From positions 31,027 through 95,026 of the forward strand of contig VGYZ01000003.1 of assembly GCA_016872795.1 (NCBI GenBank): a stretch of 64,000 bases of DNA, read 5' to 3'. Below, in pieces: positions 45,290 through 56,973 of this stretch. How positions within the stretch are numbered: the stretch's first letter is position 1; each line of letters starts with the position of its first letter. Under the pieces are notes generated by a model. It did no database searches. It had not been told where the DNA came from and was given only the letters and a program-made list of their open reading frames with translations. This DNA comes from Planctomycetota bacterium (GTDB lineage: Bacteria > Planctomycetota > UBA1135 > GCA-002686595). Made by a program: the position numbers and the translations under genes.

Positions 45290-45652
45290 TCAGTTCCAGA
45301 CCGTGAACTTCACGCTCGACATCTCGTTCGAGCTGTAGACCGTGTGATCGTTGTGCGACTCGATCGCGCGGTCCCCGCATGTGTAGGTCTGCGGCCCCTT
45401 CGGCCCGTGCACCACGAACACCATCGGAGTCGAGCGCGTCAGCGTCCCGCGCGTCCCCTCGTGGACCGTCTCGTTCGAGCCCGGCGCGAACATCCACACC
45501 CAGCGCGCCCCGCTCGGCATCAGCAGCGACACCTCGACCTTGTTCTCCTTCTTCTCCTCCTGAAACTGATTCTTCGCCGGCGCTTTCTCCCCCCCGCAGG
45601 CCGGAACCAGAGCCATCGCCACCACCAACGCCGCGCACATCGACCGCACCAT
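45290..45652 (-). CDS. small lipoprotein of unknown function
   Basis: The 120-residue protein starts at ATG 45652 with a signal peptide and lipobox (VVAMALVPACGGE), then a charged linker (KNQFQEEKKENKVEVSLL). A small domain follows (WVWMFAPGSNETVHEGTRGT, GPQTYTCGDRAIESHNDHTV). I do not recognise the family. The extended ORF start at 45709 is not needed. Confidence 0.6.
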   Translation of the reverse strand: MVRSMCAALVVAMALVPACGGEKAPAKNQFQEEKKENKVEVSLLMPSGARWVWMFAPGSNETVHEGTRGTLTRSTPMVFVVHGPKGPQTYTCGDRAIESHNDHTVYSSNEMSSVKFTVWN

Positions 45653-45890
45653 CGCCAACTCTCCCACTCGAAGCCCCACTCGCGCGCGCACCCTGCGCAA
45701 CGCCCACACCCCGCACTCTATCAGCCTCCCCCCTCGCCCAACTCATCGTCCCAACGTGCCCGCGGAGGACGAGCGGGTGCGGCGGACGGGGACAGATGCA
45801 ACTTCCTTTTCTTGCCGGATTTCTTACCGGTAAGGGGTGCCGCAGGGTGCTGCTCCGTGCGGGACCATGCCCGTTCTAGGGCCTGAGAAG

Positions 45891-45964
45891 TGCACCCGGG
45901 GGGATTCGAACCCACAACCCTCGGTTCCGAAGACCGATGCTCTGTCCAGTTGAGCTACGGGTGC
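45891..45964 (-). tRNA. tRNA-Arg (anticodon TCG)
   Basis: The 74-nt cloverleaf on the minus strand has acceptor GCACCCG/CGGGTGC, D stem GCTC/GAGC, anticodon stem TCGGT/ACCGA with loop CTTCGGA (anticodon TCG), and a TTCGAAT T loop. The discriminator is A, and CCA is not encoded. Its first ten bases overlap the end of the NCS1 permease gene on the same strand. Confidence 0.92.
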
Positions 45965-47517
45965 GTTGAAGCGGGCATGGTAGCGCGCTGGCGGCGCATG
46001 AGGAGGGTGTAGACGAGGGCGGAGATGGCGACGCCGGAGAACCAGGCGTAGGGGTAGATCGCGGCGAAGAAGGCCGGGGCGGATTCGAGGGCGCCGATGC
46101 GAGCGAGGAATCCGGGCAGGTTGGGGAGCACGCCGAGGGCCAGGGCGAGCATGGCGACCGGATTGCTGCCGGCGTGGGCGCCGGAGGGTCGGAAGAGCTC
46201 GTGGACATCCAGCTGCTGGCGGCGCACCAGCCAGTAGTCGGCGATCATGATTCCGGCGATGGGGCCGAGCAGGGCGCCGACGCCGCCGAGCCAGCCGTCG
46301 AGGTAGGTCGCGGGGTCGGCCATCAGCTTCCAGGGCATGCACAGGATCCCGAGGATCCCCGTGATGAGGCCGCCGGTGCGGAACGAGATGTGGCGCGGCG
46401 CCAGGTTGGCGAAGTCCTGCGCGGGGCTCACCACATTGGCGGCGATGTTGACGGAGAGCGTCGCGATCACGATGCCGAACACGGAGACGATGGCGACGAT
46501 CGCGCGCGTGGCCGCGTCGGGGATCAGGGGACCTGAGAGGCCCGAAGGGGTCTCGGGCGAGGTCATCACTCCGAGCAGGTACTCGGGGTTCCACAGCTCG
46601 CTCAGGTTGGCTCCGGGCAGGATCGCGGCGCTGGCGCTCGTGATCACGACCGCCATGGCGGAGAACGCGATCATGGTCGTGGGCAGCCCGAGCGCCTGAC
46701 CGACGGCCTGCTCGCGCTGGCCGCGCCCGAAGCGCGTGAAGTCGGGGATGTTCAGCGCGAGCGTGCTCCAAAAGCCGATCATGCCCGTGAGCGAGATCAC
46801 GAACACCGGCCAGAACTCGCCCAGCGTCGGGAACTTCGACGGATGGGAGAGCAAGGGGCCGACCCCATCGGCACGCTCCACCACCCACCACAAGAGCCCG
46901 GCCGCGAGCACCAGCACGAGCGGCGCCGCCCAGTTCTCGAACACGCGCACGGCATTCATGCCGCGGTAGACGATGAAGATGTTCATCGCCCAGAAGATGA
47001 GGAATGTGATCGCGCTGGGAACCGAGAGGCCCGCGAGCGTCGTGCCCTCGGCGAGCCCCGCGAACGACGGCCAGAATGTGCACAGGAAAGTCCTGAGCGC
47101 CTCGCCACCGATGTAGACATTGATCCCAAACCACCCGCAGGCCACCAGCGCCCGGAGCAGCGCCGGGACATTCGCCCCCACCGTGCCGAAGCTGGCGCGG
47201 GCGAGCACCGGGAAGCTCACGCCGTACTTCGTGCCGGGATGGGCGTTGAGGAGGATCGGGATGAGCACGATCAGGTTTCCGAGGCCGATCGTCGCCAGCG
47301 CCTGCCACCAGTTCATTCCGACCGCCATCAGGCCGCCCGCGAGCGTGTAGGTCGGAATGCAGTGCGCCATGGAGATCCACAGCGCGGCGAAGTTGTAGGT
47401 GCTCCAGTTGCGGCGCGCGGGGGGAACAGGCGCGAGGTCCGGGTTGTAAAGCGGACTGGCGAGGACATCCGCGGGAAGGTCCGAGGGGGAGGCCTCGCAG
47501 GCTGCGTCGTGTTGCAT
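45955..47517 (-). CDS. NCS1-family nucleobase/hydantoin transporter
   Basis: The 520-residue permease has about 12 membrane segments. NCS1 landmarks are NWSTYNFAALWISMAHCIPT, GMNWWQALATIGLGNLIVLI, GTKYGVSFPVLARASFGTVG, GWFGINVYIGGEA and ALNIPDFTRFGRGQREQA. It probably imports uracil, thymine or a related base for the catabolic genes upstream. The start ATG 47517 is chosen because the preceding 31 residues are the shadow of the aminotransferase end. Its TAG stop is formed by T8-A9-G10 of tRNA-Arg. Confidence 0.9.
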   Translation of the reverse strand: MQHDAACEASPSDLPADVLASPLYNPDLAPVPPARRNWSTYNFAALWISMAHCIPTYTLAGGLMAVGMNWWQALATIGLGNLIVLIPILLNAHPGTKYGVSFPVLARASFGTVGANVPALLRALVACGWFGINVYIGGEALRTFLCTFWPSFAGLAEGTTLAGLSVPSAITFLIFWAMNIFIVYRGMNAVRVFENWAAPLVLVLAAGLLWWVVERADGVGPLLSHPSKFPTLGEFWPVFVISLTGMIGFWSTLALNIPDFTRFGRGQREQAVGQALGLPTTMIAFSAMAVVITSASAAILPGANLSELWNPEYLLGVMTSPETPSGLSGPLIPDAATRAIVAIVSVFGIVIATLSVNIAANVVSPAQDFANLAPRHISFRTGGLITGILGILCMPWKLMADPATYLDGWLGGVGALLGPIAGIMIADYWLVRRQQLDVHELFRPSGAHAGSNPVAMLALALGVLPNLPGFLARIGALESAPAFFAAIYPYAWFSGVAISALVYTLLMRRQRATMPASTHP

Positions 47518-47548
47518 CGAGAGGGCTCTTGTCGTTGCGGCTGCGGCT

Positions 47549-48874
47549 TCAGCCTTCGAAGGCGGCGTCGGTGATGTCGAGCCCGCGATCGATGATCGCG
47601 AAGGCCTCACGGATCTGTTCGGCGTTGATGGTGAGCGGCGGGATGGTCGAGAAGCTCGACCAGCGCTGGAACGAGAACAGGCCCTGCTCGCGGAAGAACG
47701 CGGCGAGCTTGGTCATCGCGGGATGGGAGCCGTTGTAGGGCGCGATCAGGTCGCCCGCGCTGTTCTTGCGGATGTCGACCATGCCGAAGAGCCCGATCAG
47801 GCGGCCCTCCTTGAAAGACGGGTGCTGCGCGGCGAGGCGGTCGAGCTCCGCGCGCATGACCTTCTCCATCGCCACCGCATTCTCGATCAGGCGCTCCTCG
47901 ACCGTCACGGCCAGCACCGCCTGCGCGCACGCGAGCGCGAGGTTGTGCGAGTTGTAGGTGAGGCCGCCGGCGAAGTACTTGTTGCGCAGCTTCTCCACGA
48001 CATGCTGGCGCACGCCGACCGCACCGAGCGGCATGTAGGAGCTCGTGAGTCCCTTCGCCATGGTCACGATGTCCGGGAGGATGCCGCCGTGCTCGAAGGC
48101 GAACATCTTGCCCGTGCGCCCGAAGCCGGACATCACCTCGTCGCACACGAGCAGGATCCCGTGCTTCTCCGTGAGCTCGCGCAGGCCCTTCATCCAGCCC
48201 CGCGGCGGGATGAGCACGCCGTTGGTGCCGGTGACGCTCTCGACGAAGATCGCGGCGATGTCCTTGGGATTCTCGTACGCGATCAGCTCCTCCAAATAGG
48301 TCAGGTGATTGCGCGTGATCTCCTCGTCCGTGGTGCCGAAGCTGAACTGCAGCGGCACCGGGTCGAGCATGCGCAGGAAGCCGGGCGCGCCGGGCTCGCT
48401 CCCCCACCGGCGCGGGTCGCCGGTGAGCTGCATGGTCGCGTGGGTCGCGCCGTGGTAGCTGCGGTAGCGCGAGAGGATCTTGAAGCGACCCGTGACGGTG
48501 CGCGCGATCTTGATCGCGTTCTCGTTGGCCTCGGCACCGCCGGTGGTGAAGAAGAATGTGTCGATGTCGCCGGGGGTCAGGCGCGCGAGGGTCTGCGAGA
48601 GCCGCGCCCTCGTTTCGGTGGCGGCCTGCGGGTACGCGAAGATCAGGCCGTCGAGGGCCGCCTTCATGGCCGCAATCACCTTGGGATGCGAGTGACCGAT
48701 GAGCACGCTCATCAGCGTGCTGTTGAAGTCGATGAAGCGCTTGCCCTCGGGCGTCCAGAAGTAGATGCCCTGCGCGCGCGCGATCGGCAAGGGGTCGACT
48801 TGGTCCTGCACCGCCCATGTGTACAGCGTGTGCCGCTTGCAGAGCGCGACCATCTCCTCGGAGCTCATCGCCAT
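47549..48874 (-). CDS. class III aminotransferase (beta-alanine/beta-aminoisobutyrate type)
   Basis: This 441-residue PLP enzyme has FNSTLMSVLIGHSHPKVIAA, FFFTTGGAEANENAIKIART, YRSYHGATHATMQLTGD, LLVCDEVMSGFGRTGKMFAF and the Schiff-base Lys in VTMAKGLTSSYMPLG. In this operon it should convert beta-alanine and beta-aminoisobutyrate, the end products of uracil and thymine reduction, to the semialdehydes used by the next enzyme. Specificity is inferred from context. It lies 4 bp after the dehydrogenase stop. Confidence 0.87.
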   Translation of the reverse strand: MAMSSEEMVALCKRHTLYTWAVQDQVDPLPIARAQGIYFWTPEGKRFIDFNSTLMSVLIGHSHPKVIAAMKAALDGLIFAYPQAATETRARLSQTLARLTPGDIDTFFFTTGGAEANENAIKIARTVTGRFKILSRYRSYHGATHATMQLTGDPRRWGSEPGAPGFLRMLDPVPLQFSFGTTDEEITRNHLTYLEELIAYENPKDIAAIFVESVTGTNGVLIPPRGWMKGLRELTEKHGILLVCDEVMSGFGRTGKMFAFEHGGILPDIVTMAKGLTSSYMPLGAVGVRQHVVEKLRNKYFAGGLTYNSHNLALACAQAVLAVTVEERLIENAVAMEKVMRAELDRLAAQHPSFKEGRLIGLFGMVDIRKNSAGDLIAPYNGSHPAMTKLAAFFREQGLFSFQRWSSFSTIPPLTINAEQIREAFAIIDRGLDITDAAFEG

Positions 48875-48878
48875 GCTC

Positions 48879-50366
48879 TCACCCCATCCAAGTGGTGTCG
48901 GATTGGATCGCCCACTTCGTCGTGACCTTGCGCGGGCGCGTCCAGAAGCGCCAGCCGTCGTAGCCGGTCATGTTTCCAGCGCCGAACTTCGAGTGATTCC
49001 AGCCGCCGAAGCCGAAAGGTTCGCGCGGCACGGGAACTCCGACATTCACGCCGACCATGCCGGCCTCGAGGCGCGCTGTGGCATAGTTCGCCACGGCGCC
49101 GGAGGTCGTGTAGATGCAGGCCGCGTTGCCGTACGGATTGGCATTCTCGATCGCGAGCGCCTCGTCGAGCGTCTTGACGCGCAGGATGCTCAACACCGGC
49201 CCGAAGATCTCCTCGGTCGCGCTGGGCATGTCGCGCGTGCAGTGATCCAAGATCGTCGGCCCGATCCAGTAGCCGCCGTCGGGGCCCTTGGCCTTGCGCC
49301 CGTCGAGCACGACCTTTGCACCGCGGCGCTCGGCATCGTCGATGTAGCCGGTGATGCGATCGAAGGCGGCCTTGCTGATGATCGCGCCCATGTCCTCGCC
49401 GAGGCGGATCTTGCCGGCGCCCGTGACGATGTCGCCCAGGATTGCGTCGACATTACCGACGGCGAGCAGCACGCTCGCAGCCATGCAGCGCTGGCCGGCG
49501 CAGCCCGTGAAGCTCGCCACCACATTCGATGAGGTCAGGGAGCGATCCGCATCGGGCACGATCATCAGGTGGTTCTTGGCCCCGCCGAGGCAGAGCATCG
49601 TCTTGCCGGTTGCGCTGCCGCGCGCGTAGACCATGCGGCCGACGCGCGTGCTGCCGACGAATCCGACAGCCTTGATGCTGGGGTGATCGCAGAGCGCGTT
49701 CACGGCATCCGCGCCGCCGTTCACGACATTGAACACGCCATCGGGCACGCCGGCTTCCTTCACGAGCAGCGCGAGCCGGCCCGCGCTGAAGGGCACGACC
49801 TCGGACGGCTTGAGCAGGAACGCATTGCCACCGACGAGCGCCTGCGGGAGCATCCACATGCACACCATGAGCGGAAAGTTGAAGGGCGAGACGCCCGCGA
49901 CGACGCCCAGCGGCTCGTGATCGACGCGGCAGTTGACGCCGCGGCTCACATCGAGCTGCTCGCCGGCTCCCACATTGCCGAGCGCACAGCCGAACTCGAC
50001 GCACTCGATCGCCTTCTCGACGCTCGCGCGCCCCTCGGCGTAGGTCTTGCCGTTCTCGTGGGACACGAGCCACGCCAGCTCTTCGAGGTCGCGCAGCAAG
50101 AGGCTCTTGAGCCGATAGAAGATGTCGGCGCGCTCGCGCACGGGCATCGCGGCCCACTCCCTGCGCGCCGCGTGGGCGGCCTGCACGGCGGCCTCGATGT
50201 CCGCAGGACCTGAGAGCACGACGCGTCCCATGGCGCGAGCATGGCGCGGATTCTCCACCGGCAGCGTCTGGCCGCTCGCGGCGGGCACGAACTTGCCGCC
50301 GATCCAGTTCAGGGCGTCGCCCTGCTCGGTGAAGGCGTAGCTACGCGCGGTGAAGGGCTTGGACAT
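48879..50366 (-). CDS. mmsA: CoA-acylating methylmalonate-semialdehyde dehydrogenase
   Basis: The 495-residue ALDH has GVVAGVSPFNFPLMVCMWML, KPSEVVPFSAGRLALLVKEA, GFVGSTRVGRMVYARGSATG, LCLGGAKNHLMIVPDADRS and the nucleophile in FTGCAGQRCMAASV. It ends with NHSKFGAGNMTGYDGWRFWT, all typical of MmsA/IolA. It turns malonate or methylmalonate semialdehyde into acetyl- or propionyl-CoA. ATG 50366 is the start; the track extends too far. Confidence 0.92.
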   Translation of the reverse strand: MSKPFTARSYAFTEQGDALNWIGGKFVPAASGQTLPVENPRHARAMGRVVLSGPADIEAAVQAAHAARREWAAMPVRERADIFYRLKSLLLRDLEELAWLVSHENGKTYAEGRASVEKAIECVEFGCALGNVGAGEQLDVSRGVNCRVDHEPLGVVAGVSPFNFPLMVCMWMLPQALVGGNAFLLKPSEVVPFSAGRLALLVKEAGVPDGVFNVVNGGADAVNALCDHPSIKAVGFVGSTRVGRMVYARGSATGKTMLCLGGAKNHLMIVPDADRSLTSSNVVASFTGCAGQRCMAASVLLAVGNVDAILGDIVTGAGKIRLGEDMGAIISKAAFDRITGYIDDAERRGAKVVLDGRKAKGPDGGYWIGPTILDHCTRDMPSATEEIFGPVLSILRVKTLDEALAIENANPYGNAACIYTTSGAVANYATARLEAGMVGVNVGVPVPREPFGFGGWNHSKFGAGNMTGYDGWRFWTRPRKVTTKWAIQSDTTWMG

Positions 50367-50398
50367 GGGGCTCTCCGGGTTGCTTGGTCGGGGCGCGC

Positions 50399-52787
<2,389 letters not shown>

Positions 52788-52915
52788 GGGGTCCTCGGCG
52801 GGTTGGGCGGTTGTACCGCAGGCGTGGGGGCGACACGAAGGTTGAGGCCGGGTTTCGATGCCGCGCGCGGGCGCGCGCAGGGAGCGGCGGGCGTTGCTCG
52901 CTCGAGCACGTGGGC

Positions 52916-54013
52916 CTAGCCCCCGAGCGAGGCCGTTTCGCGCTGGATGTCGCCGCGCCAAGTCTCGGCATCGCGGTTGGTCTGGCCGCGATTGCCCGCC
53001 TTGGCCGCGGCCTGACGCGCGACGAGGTCCGCGTGGGTCGTGAAGGACGCGAGGCTTCTGCCCACGAAGCTCTCCACGGAGGCGAAGCCGTGCTGCTCCA
53101 TGAAGACCGACAGATCCCGGCACAGCTCGTCGATGATCTTGTAGCCGCGCAGCATCGGCCCCGTGCACAGCTGCACGGTTCGGCAGCCGAGCAGCAGGAA
53201 CTGCGCCGCGTCCGCGCCCGTCTCGATCCCGCCGATTCCCGACAGCGCCACGCCGGGGTGGGCGCGCGCGATCTCCATCACATGGCGCAGCGCGATGGGG
53301 CGAATGGCCTGACCTGAATAGCCGCCCGGCACGGTGTAGCCCTCGACATTGGGCTTGGGGCGCAGCGTGTCGAGGTCGACACCGATGACCGAGAGAATCG
53401 TGTTGATCGCCGCGATGCCGTCGGCGCCCGCGCGCAAGGCCGCGGCCGCGGGAACGACCGGGCTGCCGACATTGGGCGTCATCTTGGCCCAGACGGGAAT
53501 GCGCGCGACCTCCTTCACCCAACCCACGACCTCTCCGACGATCTCAGGGTTCTCCCCCATCGCCATGCCCATGCGGCGCTCGGGCAGTCCATGCGGGCAG
53601 CTCAGGTTCAACTCGAAGCCGTCGACACCCGTCTGCTGCACGCGCTCGACGATCTCATGCCAAGCAGCGCGCCGATACTCCTCCATGATCGACGCGATCA
53701 GCATGCGATCGGGGTAGCGCTGCTTGAGCTCCTTCAGCTCGCTGAGCCACACACTGAAGGGGCGATCGCTGATGAGCTCGATGTTCTCGAAGCCAATCAC
53801 CTCGCCGCTCTGTCGGCTTTGGAGCTTGCCGTAGCGCGGAGCGGTGTTGACCACCTTGCTCGCATCGAGGCTGACGGTCTTGATCACGCATCCGCCCCAC
53901 CCGAGCTCGAAGCTCTTGGCGATCACGCGCGCGTTGGTGCCGGGAGGCCCGGACCCCAAGATGAAGGGGTTCGGGAAGCGCATCCCGTTCATCTCGACGC
54001 TCAGATTGGTCAT
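52916..54013 (-). CDS. dihydropyrimidine dehydrogenase catalytic subunit (PreA-like) without ferredoxin domain
   Basis: This 365-residue DHOD-fold flavoprotein has NPFILGSGPPGTNARVIAKS, WGGCVIKTVSLDASKVVN, GFELNLSCPHGLPERRMGMA (catalytic Cys), VWAKMTPNVGSPVVPAAAAL, LSGIGGIETGADAAQFLLLG and TVQLCTGPMLRGYKI. It reduces uracil and thymine. Unlike E. coli PreA (about 410 residues) it has no C-terminal CxxCxxC ferredoxin module, and no preT neighbour is present. ATG 54013 follows an extended -10 word TGCTAAGTT by about 46 bp. It is the first gene of the operon. Confidence 0.88.
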   Translation of the reverse strand: MTNLSVEMNGMRFPNPFILGSGPPGTNARVIAKSFELGWGGCVIKTVSLDASKVVNTAPRYGKLQSRQSGEVIGFENIELISDRPFSVWLSELKELKQRYPDRMLIASIMEEYRRAAWHEIVERVQQTGVDGFELNLSCPHGLPERRMGMAMGENPEIVGEVVGWVKEVARIPVWAKMTPNVGSPVVPAAAALRAGADGIAAINTILSVIGVDLDTLRPKPNVEGYTVPGGYSGQAIRPIALRHVMEIARAHPGVALSGIGGIETGADAAQFLLLGCRTVQLCTGPMLRGYKIIDELCRDLSVFMEQHGFASVESFVGRSLASFTTHADLVARQAAAKAGNRGQTNRDAETWRGDIQRETASLGG

Positions 54014-54166
54014 GGCACACGACTCCCGTGCGAACACCGCGAACTGTCACTCGGCTTCGAACTTAGCACTCTGCCCTTGCGTCTGCTATCCGAACGCGGC
54101 GGGCCAGGCACCGCCAGCAACGCTGCTCTCGCGTGCCGGGCTCGAGCCGCGCGCTACCATGCCACG

Positions 54167-55192
54167 GTGAGCGCGCTGTTCGAGCTGGCTGTCACCGCGA
54201 TCCTGGCGTTCGCGCCGCAGGGGCGCGCGGGGGAGGAGCTGTGGAACGCGGGGCAGCGCGAGGAGGCGCTCGAGGTTTGGTGGCGCGAGCAGGAGCGGAC
54301 GCCGGGAGATCGGGCGCGGCTGTTGCGGATCGTGGAGGCGGAGCTGGCGCTGCATCGGTACGCGGCGGCGCTCGAGCACGCGCGCGGGCTCGGCGCGGAG
54401 GGCGCGGCGGCGCGCGGGACGGCGCTGTATCGGCTCGGGCGGCCGGCGGAGGCGCTCGGCGAACTCGGGCGCAAGAGCGCGGCGGAACTGGCGATGCGCG
54501 TCGAGGCGAACGAGCTGCTGCAGCGCTTCGAGGAAGCCGAGCGGGAGTTGGCGGAGCTGGCGCGCCGAACCGAGGGGAAAAGCGCGAGCGTCGAGGCGAT
54601 GCTCGGTCGCAGCGCGGTGCGGCGCGGTGACGCGGCGGCCGGCGAACGGCACTTTCGGCGCTCACTGGAGCTCGATCCGGTCGAGCCGGGGGCGCTGTTC
54701 GGACTGGGAATGCTGCTGCGCAGCGGCGAGCGCAAGGCGGAGGGACTGGCGCTGCTGCAGAAACATCGCGCGGTGACTCCCCTGCTCGACCAGCTCGAGT
54801 TCGCGCAGCGCGGAGTGGACCTCGGGCCGATGCACGCGGCGAATCATGCCGCCGTGGGCGATGCGCAGCGCGCGCTCGGACGCATCGACGCGGCGCTGGA
54901 GGCTTATCGCACGGCGGATCGGCTGGCGACGGGCGATGCGCTCGTGCCGGTCGCGCTGCGGCACGCAAGGCTGCTCGCTGAGGATCGCAAGGATGTGGAG
55001 AGTGCGGTGCGCGTGCTCGAGAGCGCGTTCGAGCGCTGCGGCAACGCGAAGCTGCTCGTGCGCGCTGGCGACCTGCTGGCGGATGCGGGCGACCGCGCGG
55101 CGGCGCGCGAGCGCTGGACGCGCGCACTCGCGCTGCGTCCGCAAGATGCGGAGATTCAGGCGCGACTCGAGGGTGCTGGAGACAAGCGGTGA
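54167..55192 (+). CDS. TPR-repeat protein paired with FG-GAP lipoprotein
   Basis: The 341-residue protein starts at GTG 54167 with a short hydrophobic N-terminus (LFELAVTAILAFAPQGRAGE), probably a signal peptide. TPR pairs follow (GRPAEALGELGRKSAAELAM, AGERHFRRSLELDPVEPGAL, ALGRIDAALEAYRTADRLAT, RERWTRALALRPQDAEIQAR). Its stop overlaps the start of the FG-GAP gene (GTGA). In the 34.6-38.1 kb locus the same two domain types are fused in one chain, which suggests the pair acts together. Confidence 0.75.
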   Translation: MSALFELAVTAILAFAPQGRAGEELWNAGQREEALEVWWREQERTPGDRARLLRIVEAELALHRYAAALEHARGLGAEGAAARGTALYRLGRPAEALGELGRKSAAELAMRVEANELLQRFEEAERELAELARRTEGKSASVEAMLGRSAVRRGDAAAGERHFRRSLELDPVEPGALFGLGMLLRSGERKAEGLALLQKHRAVTPLLDQLEFAQRGVDLGPMHAANHAAVGDAQRALGRIDAALEAYRTADRLATGDALVPVALRHARLLAEDRKDVESAVRVLESAFERCGNAKLLVRAGDLLADAGDRAAARERWTRALALRPQDAEIQARLEGAGDKR

Positions 55193-56973
55193 CACAAGAG
55201 TCTCATGCGCCGCGCGTTCGCCCGCGCGGGTGCGTCGAAGGCTTCTTCGTCTGGAGGCGACATGTGGCTGGCACATGCGCGCTGCTGCTTGCGGCGAGTT
55301 GTGGTGGCGATCCCGCGCTGCCGGACACTGCTCGTTTTTCCGCTGCCGGTGCGTGGCTCGTCGATATGACGGCGGAGAGCGGCGTCGACTTCGTGCATGA
55401 GGCGGGGCTCTCGCCCGAGAAGCACTTGCCCGAGACGATGGGCGCGGGCGGCGTGCTGCTCGATGTCGATGCGGACGGCGACCTCGATCTCTATTTGTTG
55501 CAGGGCGGACCGATGCGCACGGGCGGAGCGGAGCCGGGCATGTTTGTCGAGCCTGCAGGAAACCTGCCGACGAATCGCCTGTTTCTGAATGACGGGCGCG
55601 GGCACTTCGAGGATGTGACGGCGCGCAGTGGAGCCGCGGCGCACACGGGCTATGCGATGGGTGCGACGGTCGGCGATGTGAACGGCGACGGGCACCTCGA
55701 CCTGTATGTGACGAATCTCGGCGCCGATGTGCTCTTGCTCGGCGATGGGTCGGGAGCGTTCGTCGATGGCACGGCGGAGGCTGGGCTGCGCGACGAGCGC
55801 TGGACGACCGCGGCGATGCTCTTCGACGCCGATGGCGACGGGGATCTCGACCTGTATGTCGCGGGCTATGTGCAGGTCGATCTTGCGCGGCCCCTGTGGT
55901 GCGGAGAGCGCAAGGACGGATGGCGCTCTGCGTGCCATCCGGACGCGTACGCGCCACTGCAGGATCGGCTGTGGATCAACGATGGACGGGGGAAGTTCCG
56001 CGACGCGACGCTCGCCCATGGCATCGAGCAGTCCTTCGGCAAGGGGCTGGGCATCGTCCCCTGCGATGTCGACGCGGACGGCGATCTCGACCTGTACATC
56101 GCGAACGACAGCACGGAGAACTTCCTGTGGATCAACCGCGGGGACGGCAGTTTCGAGGACGGCACGCTGCTCTCTGGCGCGGGCGTCGACGGGCGCGGCA
56201 TGACCGAGGCTGGCATGGGACTGGCGAGCGGAGACATGGATGAGGATGGTGACTTCGACTTGTTCGTCACCAACTTCGACGACGAGTCCAACACGCTGTA
56301 TCGCAACGACGGGCATGGGCTGTTCGAGGATGTGACCTTGTTGATCGGGCTCGAGGCACCGAGTCGCATGCCGGTGGGGTTCGGGACGGTGCTGGAGGAC
56401 TTCGACCTCGACGGCGATCTCGACCTCGCGGTGACGAACGGTCACATCATCGACAACATCCAGCTCTACCACGACGGCAAGACACACGCGCAGCGCTCGC
56501 AGCTGTTCGAGAACGACGGGCACGGGAAGTATCGCGAGCTCGTGACGGAAGCGGGAGCGCTTGGCGCGACGCCGCTTGTCGGGCGAGGCCTCTACAGCGG
56601 AGATCTCGACGGCGATGGCGACGCGGATCTCGTCTTGACGCAGTGCGGCGGACGCACCCGCGTGTTTCGCAACGTGCGCGGGAATGTAGCGCGCGCGCTG
56701 GTCATCGCAGGCTTGCCGGAGCACGCGCGCGTCGAGCTCATCGGCCGCGACGGACGCAAGCAGTTGCGCGTGGCGGGACCGCAGCCGTCGTACTTCGGCG
56801 CCTGCGGGCGGGAGATCCTCACCACGCTTCCGGGCGATCTGCTCGTGGAGCTGGTCGTGCGTCCGGCGGGCGGGATCGCGCAGCGCGTGGTGCTCGATCG
56901 TCCGCTCGCGGCGGGGCGCGTCGAGCTGAAGCGCAGCGGCGAGCGCTGGTCGGCGCGCGTCACTCCACGCTGA
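55189..56973 (+). CDS. FG-GAP/VCBS repeat lipoprotein (CRTAC1/ASPIC-UnbV family)
   Basis: The 594-residue protein starts at GTG 55189. It has a lipobox (LLLAASCGGD), the family opener VDMTAESGVDFVHE, and at least six calcium-binding propeller blades (DVDADGDLDLYLLQG, DVNGDGHLDLYVTNL, DADGDGDLDLYVAGY, DVDADGDLDLYIAND, DMDEDGDFDLFVTNF, DLDGDGDADLVLTQ). The C-terminal domain is a degenerate ASPIC/UnbV (HARVELIGRDGRKQLRVAGP). These proteins are exported and probably bind surfaces or glycans. The 3' end overlaps the convergent membrane protein gene by 14 bp. Confidence 0.88.
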   Translation: MTQESHAPRVRPRGCVEGFFVWRRHVAGTCALLLAASCGGDPALPDTARFSAAGAWLVDMTAESGVDFVHEAGLSPEKHLPETMGAGGVLLDVDADGDLDLYLLQGGPMRTGGAEPGMFVEPAGNLPTNRLFLNDGRGHFEDVTARSGAAAHTGYAMGATVGDVNGDGHLDLYVTNLGADVLLLGDGSGAFVDGTAEAGLRDERWTTAAMLFDADGDGDLDLYVAGYVQVDLARPLWCGERKDGWRSACHPDAYAPLQDRLWINDGRGKFRDATLAHGIEQSFGKGLGIVPCDVDADGDLDLYIANDSTENFLWINRGDGSFEDGTLLSGAGVDGRGMTEAGMGLASGDMDEDGDFDLFVTNFDDESNTLYRNDGHGLFEDVTLLIGLEAPSRMPVGFGTVLEDFDLDGDLDLAVTNGHIIDNIQLYHDGKTHAQRSQLFENDGHGKYRELVTEAGALGATPLVGRGLYSGDLDGDGDADLVLTQCGGRTRVFRNVRGNVARALVIAGLPEHARVELIGRDGRKQLRVAGPQPSYFGACGREILTTLPGDLLVELVVRPAGGIAQRVVLDRPLAAGRVELKRSGERWSARVTPR

